NCBI GenBank assembly: GCA_938022345.1
Contig: CALIEP010000327.1
Location: forward strand, 1-35,131
Origin: an uncultured Actinomyces sp.
GTDB lineage: Bacteria > Actinomycetota > Actinomycetes > Actinomycetales > Actinomycetaceae
Direction of reading: 5' to 3'
Length of the DNA stretch: 35,131 nt
The first letter of the stretch is position 1. Each line of letters starts with the position of its first letter. Under the pieces are notes generated by a model. That model was given only the letters and a program-made list of their open reading frames with translations, ran no database searches and was not told the origin of the DNA. Shown piece by piece: positions 1-7,699 of this stretch. Made by a program: the position numbers and the translations under genes.

Positions 1-752
1 TATGGCTTGTGGTAGTAGCCATCCTGGTTCTTCAACGGGATCTGGGTACCTCGCTGCTCTTCTTCGGCCTTTTTGTTGCGACCCTGTATGTCGCCACAAA
101 TCGCGTCTCCTGGCTGGTCATCGGCTTCCTCATGTTCGTCCCTGCAGTTCTTGTTGCCATCAGCACCTTCAGCCACGTTCGTGCTCGCTTCTCGGTCTGG
201 CTCAACGCCCTTGATCCCGAGGTCTACAACGCTCAAGCCGGCGGCTCTTACCAGCTGGTCCAAGGCCTCTTTGGCCAGGCCTCGGGCGGGCTTTTGGGAA
301 CGGGCTGGGGTCGCGGCTATCCCCAGCTTGTCCCCCTGGCCAACTCGGATTTCATCCTTTCTTCTTTCGCTGAAGAGCTCGGAATTACGGGCCTTGCGGC
401 GATTTTGGTCCTGTACTTGATTCTTATTGAACGAGGCTTGCGCGCGGCAATCGGCGTGCGTGACGGCTTCGGGAAGCTTCTTGCCACGGGTCTGAGCTTC
501 TCTTTCGCCATCCAGATTTTCGTGGTTTTGGGCGGCATCACCCGACTGATTCCACTCACCGGCTTGACCGCTCCTTTCTTGGCTGCGGGCGGCTCTTCGA
601 TGGTCTCCTCATGGCTGGCTGTTGCTCTTCTCATCCGCGTATCGGATGCTTCACGTCGTCCTTCGGCACCCTCAACCTGGACCTCGGGCAATCTCCCCGT
701 TGTTGATGCCAAGAAGCGCCACACCCCCGAACACGCGGGAGGTCGCCTGTGA
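1..752 (+). CDS. rodA: RodA/FtsW-type peptidoglycan glycosyltransferase (5' partial)
   Basis: C-terminal part of a SEDS-family polytopic membrane protein; the frame is open to the window edge, so the start is missing. About 250 residues are visible, with several hydrophobic segments and the family signatures LQRDLGTSLL near the visible start and SDFILSSFAEELG around residue 115, followed by the GGITRLIPLTG stretch. SEDS proteins polymerise glycan strands from lipid II together with a class B PBP. The stop overlaps the GTG start of pbpA by 4 nt (GTGA), and the order rodA-pbpA-pknA-pknB is the conserved actinobacterial one, which favours RodA (elongation) over FtsW. Nothing looks broken in the visible part. 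Confidence 0.93.
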   Translation, partial: WLVVVAILVLQRDLGTSLLFFGLFVATLYVATNRVSWLVIGFLMFVPAVLVAISTFSHVRARFSVWLNALDPEVYNAQAGGSYQLVQGLFGQASGGLLGTGWGRGYPQLVPLANSDFILSSFAEELGITGLAAILVLYLILIERGLRAAIGVRDGFGKLLATGLSFSFAIQIFVVLGGITRLIPLTGLTAPFLAAGGSSMVSSWLAVALLIRVSDASRRPSAPSTWTSGNLPVVDAKKRHTPEHAGGRL

Positions 753-2206
753 ATACCCAGATTCGCCGTCTTTTCGTCATCGTTTTGATGATGTTTGCGG
801 CCCTTGGTCTGATTGTGACGAATAATAAGGTCATTCAGGCACCATCTCTCAATGCCGATGGACGCAATCAGCGAACCATCCTTCATGCCGCCGAAGTTGA
901 CCGCGGTCCCATCATCGTTGCTGGAGAAGCCATCGCTTCTTCAAAGAAGATCGAGGATTCTTCGCGCTACCAGCGTTCCTATTCCCAGGGTCCCCTCTAC
1001 GCTCAGACAACGGGCTACTTCTCTGCGGCTTTCTCTCAATCTACTGGGATGGAAGCAGCGGCTGAAGACATTTTGGATGGGCAGTCTCAGGTTCTTCTTG
1101 CCCAGCGCTTCCGTAACCTTTTCACCGGGCGAAACCGCCAAGGTGGTGGCGTCGTTTTAACGCTCAACCCGGATATGCAAAAGATCGCGGCTGAGAAACT
1201 GGGGAATCGCAAGGGCGCAGTTGTTGCCCTCGATGCCAAGACAGGTGCGGTCTTGGCCATGTATTCTTCACCTTCCTACGACCCCAATTCACTGGCGATC
1301 TTCGATTCGCAGGAAGCCAATACCGCTTACACGAATCTCATTAACGATCCCTCGAAGCCCCTGTACAACCGCGCGATCGCAGGTGACCTGTATGCGCCCG
1401 GATCGACCTTCAAGATCCTGACAACCATTGCGCTTCTTGAAAAGGGCGCGGTCACTCCGGAAACAGAGATGGACTCCCCCGTCTCAACCACGCTTCCCGG
1501 AACGGCCACCTCGGTGTCAAATATTGAATCAACCGAATGCGGCAACGGACACCCAACCCTTTCTGAAGCCTTTGCGCGTTCGTGCAACACAACCTTTGTC
1601 CTGGCCAGCGAGAAACTGACACACACGGATTTGGCAGATGTGACAAACCGTTTTGAGTTCGGAACCTCCCAAAAGATTCCGCTCAGTGTTACCCCTTCTC
1701 AATTCCCAGATTCAACGGATTCTGCGCAGCTGGCGATGAGCGCAATCGGCCAGTACTCGGTCAAGGTCACTCCTATGGAAATGGCGATGATCGCACAGAC
1801 CATTGCCAATAAGGGAACAATGATGCGTCCCTACCTGATTTCTCAGATCGTTGATTCTGATCTTCAGGTTCAATCGCAAACCTCACCAATCCGCGTGGGC
1901 CAAAAGATCACCCCCGAGATCTCTTCCCAAATGACGCAGATGATGACCGGCGTCGTCTCCGAGCCCTACGGAACCGGAACCTCCATGGCAATTTCAGGAG
2001 TTTCCGTTGCAGCCAAGACCGGAACCGCTGAATTAGGCGATGGCTCCGGCCGCGCAAATGCCTGGGCAGTTGGCTTCGCCCCCGCTGATAATCCGCAGAT
2101 CGCCTTCGCGGTACTTGTTGAAGGCGATGAATCCCATCCCGTCCCGCACGGTGGAACCGATGCGGGCCCCATCGCACGTGCACTTCTCCAGGAGGGTCTG
2201 AAGTGA
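749..2206 (+). CDS. pbpA: Class B penicillin-binding protein, PBP2/PbpA
   Basis: Peptidoglycan transpeptidase of 485 aa that cross-links glycan made by the partner RodA. It has a single N-terminal membrane anchor (about residues 8-24), a dimerisation region, and a complete transpeptidase domain: SxxK as STFK at 219-222 (Ser219 nucleophile), SxN as SCN at 278-280 and KTG at 423-425. The length matches mycobacterial PbpA. The GTG start at 749 overlaps the rodA stop; its own TGA overlaps the GTG of pknA, so translation is coupled along the operon. PbpA is a known target of the neighbouring kinases in mycobacteria; that link is inferred here from family and context. Confidence 0.95.
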   Translation: MNTQIRRLFVIVLMMFAALGLIVTNNKVIQAPSLNADGRNQRTILHAAEVDRGPIIVAGEAIASSKKIEDSSRYQRSYSQGPLYAQTTGYFSAAFSQSTGMEAAAEDILDGQSQVLLAQRFRNLFTGRNRQGGGVVLTLNPDMQKIAAEKLGNRKGAVVALDAKTGAVLAMYSSPSYDPNSLAIFDSQEANTAYTNLINDPSKPLYNRAIAGDLYAPGSTFKILTTIALLEKGAVTPETEMDSPVSTTLPGTATSVSNIESTECGNGHPTLSEAFARSCNTTFVLASEKLTHTDLADVTNRFEFGTSQKIPLSVTPSQFPDSTDSAQLAMSAIGQYSVKVTPMEMAMIAQTIANKGTMMRPYLISQIVDSDLQVQSQTSPIRVGQKITPEISSQMTQMMTGVVSEPYGTGTSMAISGVSVAAKTGTAELGDGSGRANAWAVGFAPADNPQIAFAVLVEGDESHPVPHGGTDAGPIARALLQEGLK

Positions 2207-3321
2207 GCGATCCCAAACCAACACGGGCACCAAACCAGCTGGCCGGGCGAGTCCTAGGCGGCAGGTATCTGTTGCTTTCCCTCATTGCTCAAGGAGGAAT
2301 GGGCGAGGTCTGGAAAGCACGAGATCGCGTCACCGGCCGCACTCTTGCTGCGAAGGTCTTGCGTCCCGAGTTATCCGGGCAGGAACTTTCGCTCTCCCGC
2401 TTGCGCATTGAAGCGCGTAACGCGATGAGCATTGAGCATCCAAATATCGCAAATGTCTTGTATTCGGGCGAAGAAAACGGTCGCGGCTTGATCATTATGG
2501 AGCTGGTCGAAGGACGCCCTTTGACCGATTACCTGCGCGGTGGCCAGTCTTTGGCTCCCGAATACCTCATGCCCATTCTCATGCAGATTGCGATGGCTTT
2601 GGGCGCGGCTGCTCAAGCAGGTGTCGTCCATCGCGATATCAAGCCCGCAAACGTACTCATCCGACCCGACGGCATGGTTAAGCTGACGGACTTTGGTATT
2701 TCTCGTACAGATTCGCAGATTGATCTGACCGCCGATGGCATGGTGATGGGAACCGCCCAGTACCTTCCCCCCGAGCAGGCAATGGGAGAGAAGGCAACCT
2801 CGCTGGGCGACCTTTACGCTCTCGGTGTCATTGCCTACGAGGCCGCGGCCGGAGTTCGTCCTTTCACCGGGAAGTCCCAGGTCGACATTGCCTTCGCCCA
2901 CGTCAATGAACCGGTTCCTGCGCTTCCAGACACGGTTCCCGCTCCCCTTGCTCAAGTGATCTACCGCCTGCTGGATAAAGATCCACAGCAGCGTCCCGCG
3001 TCGGGCTCTGCTCTTGTTCGTGAACTGGTTGCGGCAGCCAGCGAGATGGGCGTTTCCCTTCAGGCACGTCCGCTCCCTGCTCCAACCGTTCCAGCTCCGC
3101 AGCACGGTGCTCCACCGGCTCCGGGTGAACCCGCAGTCGAAACTCGCGTCAACCCCGTGGCTCGACGCGGTGCGCCGATTCGCCACACACACCGTCGCTC
3201 CCTTCCCGAGGACATGCTTGAGCCCGTCGATCTCGATGCACAGGCAGCACAGCCTTCGCTGGCAGCCCGCCCTGTGACGCCGACGCGCACGCCCGAGGCC
3301 TCGCACAAGGATTCCCCATAG
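2203..3321 (+). CDS. pknA: Ser/Thr protein kinase PknA, cytosolic part, ended by an in-frame TAG
   Basis: Hanks-type kinase of 372 aa as it stands. The glycine-rich loop (AQGGMGEVWKA), the VAIK-type Lys in LAAKVL, HRDIKPANVL, DFG and the GTAQYLPPEQ activation segment are all present, so the catalytic domain (about 20-280) looks intact. A Pro/Ala-rich juxtamembrane tail follows, then TAG at 3319-3321. PknA normally has a transmembrane anchor after this tail, and none is present before the stop. The same reading frame stays open after TAG to 3792 and encodes exactly such an anchor (see next entry). GTG start overlaps the pbpA stop by 4 nt. As annotated the product would be soluble. Confidence 0.88.
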   Translation: MSDPKPTRAPNQLAGRVLGGRYLLLSLIAQGGMGEVWKARDRVTGRTLAAKVLRPELSGQELSLSRLRIEARNAMSIEHPNIANVLYSGEENGRGLIIMELVEGRPLTDYLRGGQSLAPEYLMPILMQIAMALGAAAQAGVVHRDIKPANVLIRPDGMVKLTDFGISRTDSQIDLTADGMVMGTAQYLPPEQAMGEKATSLGDLYALGVIAYEAAAGVRPFTGKSQVDIAFAHVNEPVPALPDTVPAPLAQVIYRLLDKDPQQRPASGSALVRELVAAASEMGVSLQARPLPAPTVPAPQHGAPPAPGEPAVETRVNPVARRGAPIRHTHRRSLPEDMLEPVDLDAQAAQPSLAARPVTPTRTPEASHKDSP

Positions 3322-3480
3322 CGTCCTTCCCTCTCCTCCCGTATTTCTGCGGCCTCGCGAAGGGAAGGACAGGGTAACGGACCAGGGCGCAGGGCGCAAA
3401 GCCGCAGCACAGCTCCTGCGGTGCACACCCCCACGCCTGAGGCCTCGGCGCACAAGGCTCCTACCAGCCCGCAGCGTCCT
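3289..3480 (+). repeat. In-frame duplicated juxtamembrane segment of pknA (copies at 3289-3327 and 3433-3480)
   Basis: Copy 1 encodes TPEASHKDSP-stop-RP and copy 2 encodes TPEASAHKAPTSPQRP, 144 nt (48 codons) apart and in the same frame. The shared DNA includes GAGGCCTCG, CACAAGG and AGCGTCCT. The TAG of copy 1 aligns with CAG (Gln) of copy 2, so a single C-to-T change explains the stop. Confidence 0.6.
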
Positions 3481-3792
3481 AAACGGCCTGCTCAGACCAC
3501 AAGAATCAACCCCGCGCTTTTCCGCTGGCATGCGATCACGGAAGAGAACGGAACAATCCTCACGAGCGCTCCCGCAAAGACTCGCTACAATCGTTCTGTT
3601 GTGGCGCCGGAGCCAAGCCGCAGTGAGAAAATCGGAAAATGGCTGGTCATCTTCCTGATCTCTCTCACAATTTTCTTAATTGCGGTTGCTACTATCCACA
3701 ACAGATTAGGGTCGCTCCTGCACAGGACAAGTGCAGACGTCTCACTCAATCAGGAGGTTTCGACATGGCAGAATCCGCCCCTCAAGTTCTAG
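3322..3792 (+). pseudogene. pknA: Detached C-terminal membrane-anchor part of PknA, in frame behind the amber codon
   Basis: This stretch continues the pknA frame without another stop for 156 codons. It is Pro/Arg/Ser-rich at first and then has a strong transmembrane segment (around KWLVIFLISLTIFLIAVAT, bases 3637-3693) and a short extracytoplasmic tail. It ends 28 nt inside the start of pknB, the close packing expected of an operon gene end. A GTG at 3421 could initiate a 123-aa free-standing product, but it has no clear ribosome binding site. Read through the TAG, PknA would be 529 aa with kinase, juxtamembrane and TM in the usual order. It could be a nonsense-mutated tail, a readthrough extension, or a sequencing error at one base. 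Confidence 0.65.
3323..3370 (+). other. Inverted repeat / stem-loop one base after the pknA TAG
   Basis: GTCCTTCCCT (3323-3332) and AGGGAAGGAC (3361-3370) are perfectly complementary 10-nt arms with a 28-nt loop. It has no T-tract, so it is not a standard intrinsic terminator. Its place directly behind a UAG-C context would suit a recoding element, but chance or a role in mRNA stability are equally possible. Confidence 0.5.
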
Positions 3793-5762
3793 GGGGACGC
3801 TACGAGGTGCGCTCGCTCATCGGGCGCGGCGGGATGGCCGAAGTTCACCTCGGATTCGACAAGCGTCTGTCGCGAATCGTTGCAATTAAGACTCTCCGCA
3901 CCGACTTGGCGATGGATTCCGTCTTCCAGGCGCGCTTCCGTCGTGAAGCCCAATCCGCGGCTTCACTCAATCATCCAAACATCGTTGCGGTCTACGACAC
4001 CGGCGAAGAACCAACCATCCTTCCCGACGGACGTCGAGTGTCAATTCCTTACATCGTCATGGAATACGTTGATGGGCGTCCGCTGAAGGACCTGCTCTCT
4101 GATGATGCGGGCCCATTCCCTATTCCCGAGGTCATCGACATTGTCGCCGGCGTTCTCTCTGCGCTGGAATACTCGCATTCTGCTGGCCTGGTCCACCGCG
4201 ACATCAAGCCCGGCAACGTCATGCTGACTTCCAAGGGCGAAGTCAAGGTCATGGACTTCGGTATTGCCCGCGCAATTGCCGATTCTCAGGCGACAATGAC
4301 GCAGACGAACGCAGTCGTTGGCACCGCTCAATACCTTTCCCCCGAGCAGGCTCAGGGTAAGCCGGTGGATGCACGCTCGGATCTGTACTCAGCGGGTGTC
4401 CTGCTCTTTGAACTTCTCACTGGAAAACCGCCATTTACCGGGGATTCTGCGGTGGCCGTCGCCTACCAGCACGTGCAGACTCTCCCGCCTCTGCCCTCCT
4501 CGATTGCGCCCGATGTTCCGCCGGAAATGGACCGCGTCGTCATGAAGGCTCTGGCTAAGAACCCTGATGATCGCTATTCTTCAGCGGCTGCAATGAAGGC
4601 TGACCTTCTGCGCGCGGCTCATGGCTCTCATGTGAACGCGCCCGACACCGCGGTGTGGACGACTCAGGCGACGCAGACGCTTCCCGCCGTTGCCACGCCT
4701 CCCGCATTCCCCGCAGCATCCTCACCTTCCGAGGCCCAAGAAACCCAAACCCGCCCTCGTGGGGCTGCGGCAACTGCGGTTCGACAAAATGATGAGGAGC
4801 AAGAGGACGAGAAGAAGCGTCCTACGGCTCTGATCGCGGGAATCATCGGTGTTGTCCTGGTCGCGCTTATCGGCATCGCGTGGCTTTTCCTGACGCATAG
4901 TCGCTCCGATTCGACCACAGAGGTACCCAACGTTGTTGGTCAGACCCAGGCCGAGGCGATGAAGACTATAACGGATAAGGGCTTCGAGTGGGCTGTTGCG
5001 AACGAGCAGGTTGCTTCTGACAGTGTTCCTGCCGGTTCCGTTGTTTCAACCGATCCGAAGGCCGGAACCGCTGCAAAGCCCGGTTCTCGCGTGATCGCAA
5101 CGATTTCTTCGGGTCCCGCCTCTATCACCCTGCCGGACAATCTTGTCGGTATGACCCCAACGCAGGCTCAGCAAACTGTTGAAGCTTTGGGCTTGAAGTG
5201 GACTCTGTCCGACCAGAAGGAAGCGTCCGATTCGGTCGAAAGCGGCAAGATTGCACGCGTCAGTCCTTCTGCAGGCTCGAAGGTTCGTGCCGGTTCAACC
5301 ATTACCGGTTACGTGTCCTCTGGCTCTGAAAAGGTGACGATCCCCGATGTCACTGGCATGAGCCAGGATCAGGCTCGTACCGCACTGACCCAGGCAGGCC
5401 TATCGGTTGGAAACGTCAATACCGTCGATGAGGGAGGTGCCCAGCAGGGCCGTGTCGTCTCGACCTCTCCGGCTGTGGGTTCCGAGGCCAAGCGCGGTGA
5501 TACTGTCGCCCTGAACATCGCTTCGGGTAACATCACCGTTCCTCAGAACCTGACGGGCGCAAACTACACCGAGGTTGCCTCTCAGCTTGAGGCTTTGGGA
5601 TTGCGCGTGACTGTCATCCAGATGCCCGACCGTAACGCAGCTGCCGGTGTTGTCACCGGCGTAACGCCCAGTGAAGGTTCTGCGGTGCGACAGGGCAGCT
5701 CCATCACTCTCTACGTGTCACAGGGTGGGTCTTCGGCCTCCCCCAGCCCCTCAGGCCACTAA
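3765..5762 (+). CDS. pknB: Ser/Thr protein kinase PknB with four PASTA domains
   Basis: Membrane kinase of 665 aa that senses muropeptide/lipid II through external PASTA repeats and phosphorylates cell-wall and division proteins. The start ATG at 3765 is chosen because AGGAGG lies 7 nt upstream (3752-3757) and kinase homology begins right after it; the longer open frame to 3639 is not needed. Kinase domain about 12-275: glycine loop GRGGMAEV, Lys42, HRDIKP with Asp146, DFG at 164-166. A charged Glu/Lys-rich juxtamembrane stretch ends in one TM helix (about 354-376), followed by four PASTA units starting near EVPNVVG, LPDNLVG, IPDVTG and VPQNLTG. Last gene of the operon, followed by strong hairpins. 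Confidence 0.96.
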   Translation: MAESAPQVLGGRYEVRSLIGRGGMAEVHLGFDKRLSRIVAIKTLRTDLAMDSVFQARFRREAQSAASLNHPNIVAVYDTGEEPTILPDGRRVSIPYIVMEYVDGRPLKDLLSDDAGPFPIPEVIDIVAGVLSALEYSHSAGLVHRDIKPGNVMLTSKGEVKVMDFGIARAIADSQATMTQTNAVVGTAQYLSPEQAQGKPVDARSDLYSAGVLLFELLTGKPPFTGDSAVAVAYQHVQTLPPLPSSIAPDVPPEMDRVVMKALAKNPDDRYSSAAAMKADLLRAAHGSHVNAPDTAVWTTQATQTLPAVATPPAFPAASSPSEAQETQTRPRGAAATAVRQNDEEQEDEKKRPTALIAGIIGVVLVALIGIAWLFLTHSRSDSTTEVPNVVGQTQAEAMKTITDKGFEWAVANEQVASDSVPAGSVVSTDPKAGTAAKPGSRVIATISSGPASITLPDNLVGMTPTQAQQTVEALGLKWTLSDQKEASDSVESGKIARVSPSAGSKVRAGSTITGYVSSGSEKVTIPDVTGMSQDQARTALTQAGLSVGNVNTVDEGGAQQGRVVSTSPAVGSEAKRGDTVALNIASGNITVPQNLTGANYTEVASQLEALGLRVTVIQMPDRNAAAGVVTGVTPSEGSAVRQGSSITLYVSQGGSSASPSPSGH

Positions 5763-5769
5763 GGCTCAC

Positions 5770-5810
5770 GAGGCCCGCTTCAGACTGACATAGAGTCTGC
5801 TCGCGGCCTC
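5770..5810 (+). terminator. Nested hairpin behind pknB
   Basis: GAGGCC (5770-5775) pairs with GGCCTC (5805-5810) and, inside it, CAGACT (5781-5786) pairs with AGTCTG (5794-5799). It has no T-run, so it may stabilise the 3' end rather than terminate alone. Confidence 0.4.
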
Positions 5811-5846
5811 GCCCGAAGGGCAGACAACCTGAACTGAATACATTGT

Positions 5847-5871
5847 GGGGGGCCGGCAATGCCGGCCCCCC
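5847..5871. terminator. GC-rich hairpin between convergent pknB and the 50-aa gene
   Basis: Perfect 11-nt arms GGGGGGCCGGC / GCCGGCCCCCC with an AAT loop, between convergent genes. It lacks a U-tract on either strand. A very similar hairpin ends the intergenic region near 27957-27981. Confidence 0.6.
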
Positions 5872-5900
5872 CCCACCACTCTATGCTCATTTTCGGTCAA

Positions 5901-6053
5901 TCAGACCGCAGCGCCACCCAAGCCAAAGAAACGCTCTGCCCATGGGTAGACATAGGCAAAAAGCACGGCGACCGCGAAGGCGGCAATCACCAGACACAAG
6001 AAAACTCGGAACCACGTGGGTCCCGGAAGGTGGCGGAAAAACCATCCGTACAT
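5901..6053 (-). CDS. 50-aa single-pass membrane protein
   Basis: Small gene found by reading the minus strand; it starts MYGWFFRHLPGPTWFRVF and has one hydrophobic helix (about residues 15-36) followed by a short YPWAERFFG tail. The conserved-looking MYGW..RHLPGP opening and the position beside sortase/DUF881/crgA recall a small conserved actinobacterial membrane protein of this locus (from memory, not checked). ATG at 6053 is preceded by AAGGAA about 9 nt upstream and lies 14 nt after the sortase stop, so it is the third cistron of the DUF881-sortase unit. Function unknown; a regulator or partner of the sortase or divisome is only a guess. Confidence 0.75.
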   Translation of the reverse strand: MYGWFFRHLPGPTWFRVFLCLVIAAFAVAVLFAYVYPWAERFFGLGGAAV

Positions 6054-6067
6054 AGTGAATTCGTTCC

Positions 6068-6814
6068 TTACTCCACGGGCTCATCAAGTAGTTCGGCGGG
6101 GACACCTGTACTCTTCGGAGTCCACGATTCCAACTTGAGATGAACAATAAAACGCTCAGAGTTGCCGTACTCGGGGTTACAGGTCGTCATCGTCATCAGA
6201 CGTTCAGTCGGCTGCTTCGAGAAGGTGAGATCACCGGGGACCGGAGCAATGACACGGATATTAGTTTCATCGCTTGCGGGAACGATCTCATTGGACTGGT
6301 AGGTGTAGACCAAATAGACGTTATCGGTCTCGACAACAACCTTGTCATTGTCCTTGAGCAGGTCAATGAAACGGAATGAATTACCGTATGAACGACGGTG
6401 TGCGGCAACCGAGAAGTTACCCACCTGGCCGGGCTGCGCGGTGTCCTTGTAATGGCCGGCCCAGCCCTGATTAATCACGCTTCCCGTTGTTCCTTCGCCC
6501 AATGGGATTTTCATCCAGTTCCATGAAGGAACATGGATCACTCCGTAGAGTTCATCGATTGCCGGGTTCAGGGTGAACTCCGGCGGATCGTCGGTATGAC
6601 GCTCACCCAAGGTTCGGTTCGATGGATGCTTGCTGGAGAAGTCCGCGACTGCTTGCGCGCGAGGGCCTTCTACCTTGTATGTCGTCCAGTACAACTGCCA
6701 AACGGCAAATAACCCCAAAATGACGGCAATCGTAATGAGGAGCTCGCCGATGACCGAGAGGAAGGTGACGCGATAGCGACGGGGGGCAGCTGCTTCTTTC
6801 ACGTGTTCACCCAT
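6068..6814 (-). CDS. Class E sortase
   Basis: Membrane-bound cysteine transpeptidase of 248 aa that attaches surface proteins to peptidoglycan. It has a short cytoplasmic N-terminus, one TM helix (about 18-42), then the sortase barrel with the catalytic His139 (in VAAHR), Cys212 (in TMTTCNPEYG) and Arg221 (SERF). The TTCNP active-site context and the neighbourhood (DUF881, crgA, pknB) fit the class E housekeeping sortase of high-GC Gram-positives, which prefers LAxTG-like signals. ATG at 6814 overlaps the end of the DUF881 gene by 8 nt, so the two are co-translated. No sortase substrate gene is visible nearby. Confidence 0.92.
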   Translation of the reverse strand: MGEHVKEAAAPRRYRVTFLSVIGELLITIAVILGLFAVWQLYWTTYKVEGPRAQAVADFSSKHPSNRTLGERHTDDPPEFTLNPAIDELYGVIHVPSWNWMKIPLGEGTTGSVINQGWAGHYKDTAQPGQVGNFSVAAHRRSYGNSFRFIDLLKDNDKVVVETDNVYLVYTYQSNEIVPASDETNIRVIAPVPGDLTFSKQPTERLMTMTTCNPEYGNSERFIVHLKLESWTPKSTGVPAELLDEPVE

Positions 6815-7535
6815 TCTCTTTCACCACCTGTGCGTATCGAAGGGATAGGTCTTGGTCTGATGCCGGAAATTCCAGTTTGTCTGAAGTTTTCAACTCCCAG
6901 CCCAATCCGTAGCGTGCCACATAACGCTGATAATTGACGACCCGAGGGTTCGTTTCGACTGAATTTCGGAGCTGATTCACATTTCCGATCGCCGAAATCT
7001 TGTAGGGCGGAGAGAAGGATGTGCCACCGACCAAAATGACATTTCCAATGCAGCGCACAACGGTTCGCGGGGCGATACGCACACCTTGAACGGTCATCGC
7101 CTCTGCGCCACCTTCCCACATTGCATTCATGACATCGTCAATGTCCTGCTGGTGAATGACCAGATCGTTGGGGTTGACGTTATCCGGGATGCTGTCTGTG
7201 GGCGCATCCGAAAGGGTCACCGTAATACCGGGACCCGAGACGGGAACTTTGGAAAGTTCACCGACGTTATCGCTGCGCTGCTGGCCAGCTGCCGGAACAT
7301 GGCCCGCAATCTGATCTTTCAGACTACGAACCCCGTCTTGGAGGTCTTTCACTTCATTTTGACGGTGTGCGACAAGCCCAGCCAGATCAACAGCGCTTTG
7401 TGAACGGGTTTCCGAGTTTGAGCGCGCACTGGCGACAAAAAGCATTCCCGAGGCCATGGTGACGATGAGAACAGAAAGAGCCGAGCGCAGGGTACGACCC
7501 GTCGGGCGGGTGAGCGGTCGGCCGAAGAGTTTCAC
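6807..7535 (-). CDS. DUF881 family membrane-anchored protein
   Basis: About 242 aa with an N-terminal TM segment (about 19-38), a coiled region (HRQNEVKDLQDGVRSLKDQI) and the DUF881 core (GPGITVTLSDAP, NDLVIHQQDIDDVMNAMWEGGAEAM, GNVILVGG, PPYKISAIG). The family is typically found near crgA in actinobacteria (as Rv0012 beside Rv0011c) and is thought to be cell-division or envelope related, without a defined activity. The GTG at 7535 is chosen because AGGAG sits 5 nt upstream; a TTG at 7553 would add six residues but has no such site. Divergent from crgA and first gene of the unit with the sortase. Confidence 0.88.
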   Translation of the reverse strand: MKLFGRPLTRPTGRTLRSALSVLIVTMASGMLFVASARSNSETRSQSAVDLAGLVAHRQNEVKDLQDGVRSLKDQIAGHVPAAGQQRSDNVGELSKVPVSGPGITVTLSDAPTDSIPDNVNPNDLVIHQQDIDDVMNAMWEGGAEAMTVQGVRIAPRTVVRCIGNVILVGGTSFSPPYKISAIGNVNQLRNSVETNPRVVNYQRYVARYGLGWELKTSDKLEFPASDQDLSLRYAQVVKENG

Positions 7536-7604
7536 ATCATCTCCTGTTGGCAAATAGTCGTACCTCTAGTATCCCTTGTTTGAGGGAACAACGCCCAGTT
7601 GCTT

Positions 7605-7632
7605 TTGATGTTTGGCTCAGTCCCGCTAGGCT
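7605..7632 (+). promoter_or_regulatory. Candidate promoter of crgA
   Basis: TTGATG (7605-7610) and TAGGCT (7627-7632) are separated by 16 nt, about 65 nt upstream of the crgA start. TAGGCT fits the TAnnnT -10 type of actinobacterial housekeeping promoters. Confidence 0.45.
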
Positions 7633-7699
7633 AGAGGAAGGCCGCCTGTCGCGGCGTTTCCCGGGGAGATCCCGACACTTGCCGCATGAAAGGAAAATC

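Noticed and set aside
2371..3531. 386-codon open frame on the minus strand across pknA
   Set aside because: Mirror of a high-GC coding gene; the product has no recognisable motifs and pknA on the plus strand is certain.
3639..3764. Longer N-terminus for PknB from an upstream ATG
   Set aside because: ATG 3765 has an AGGAGG at ideal spacing and kinase homology starts there; the upstream part overlaps the pknA anchor in another frame.
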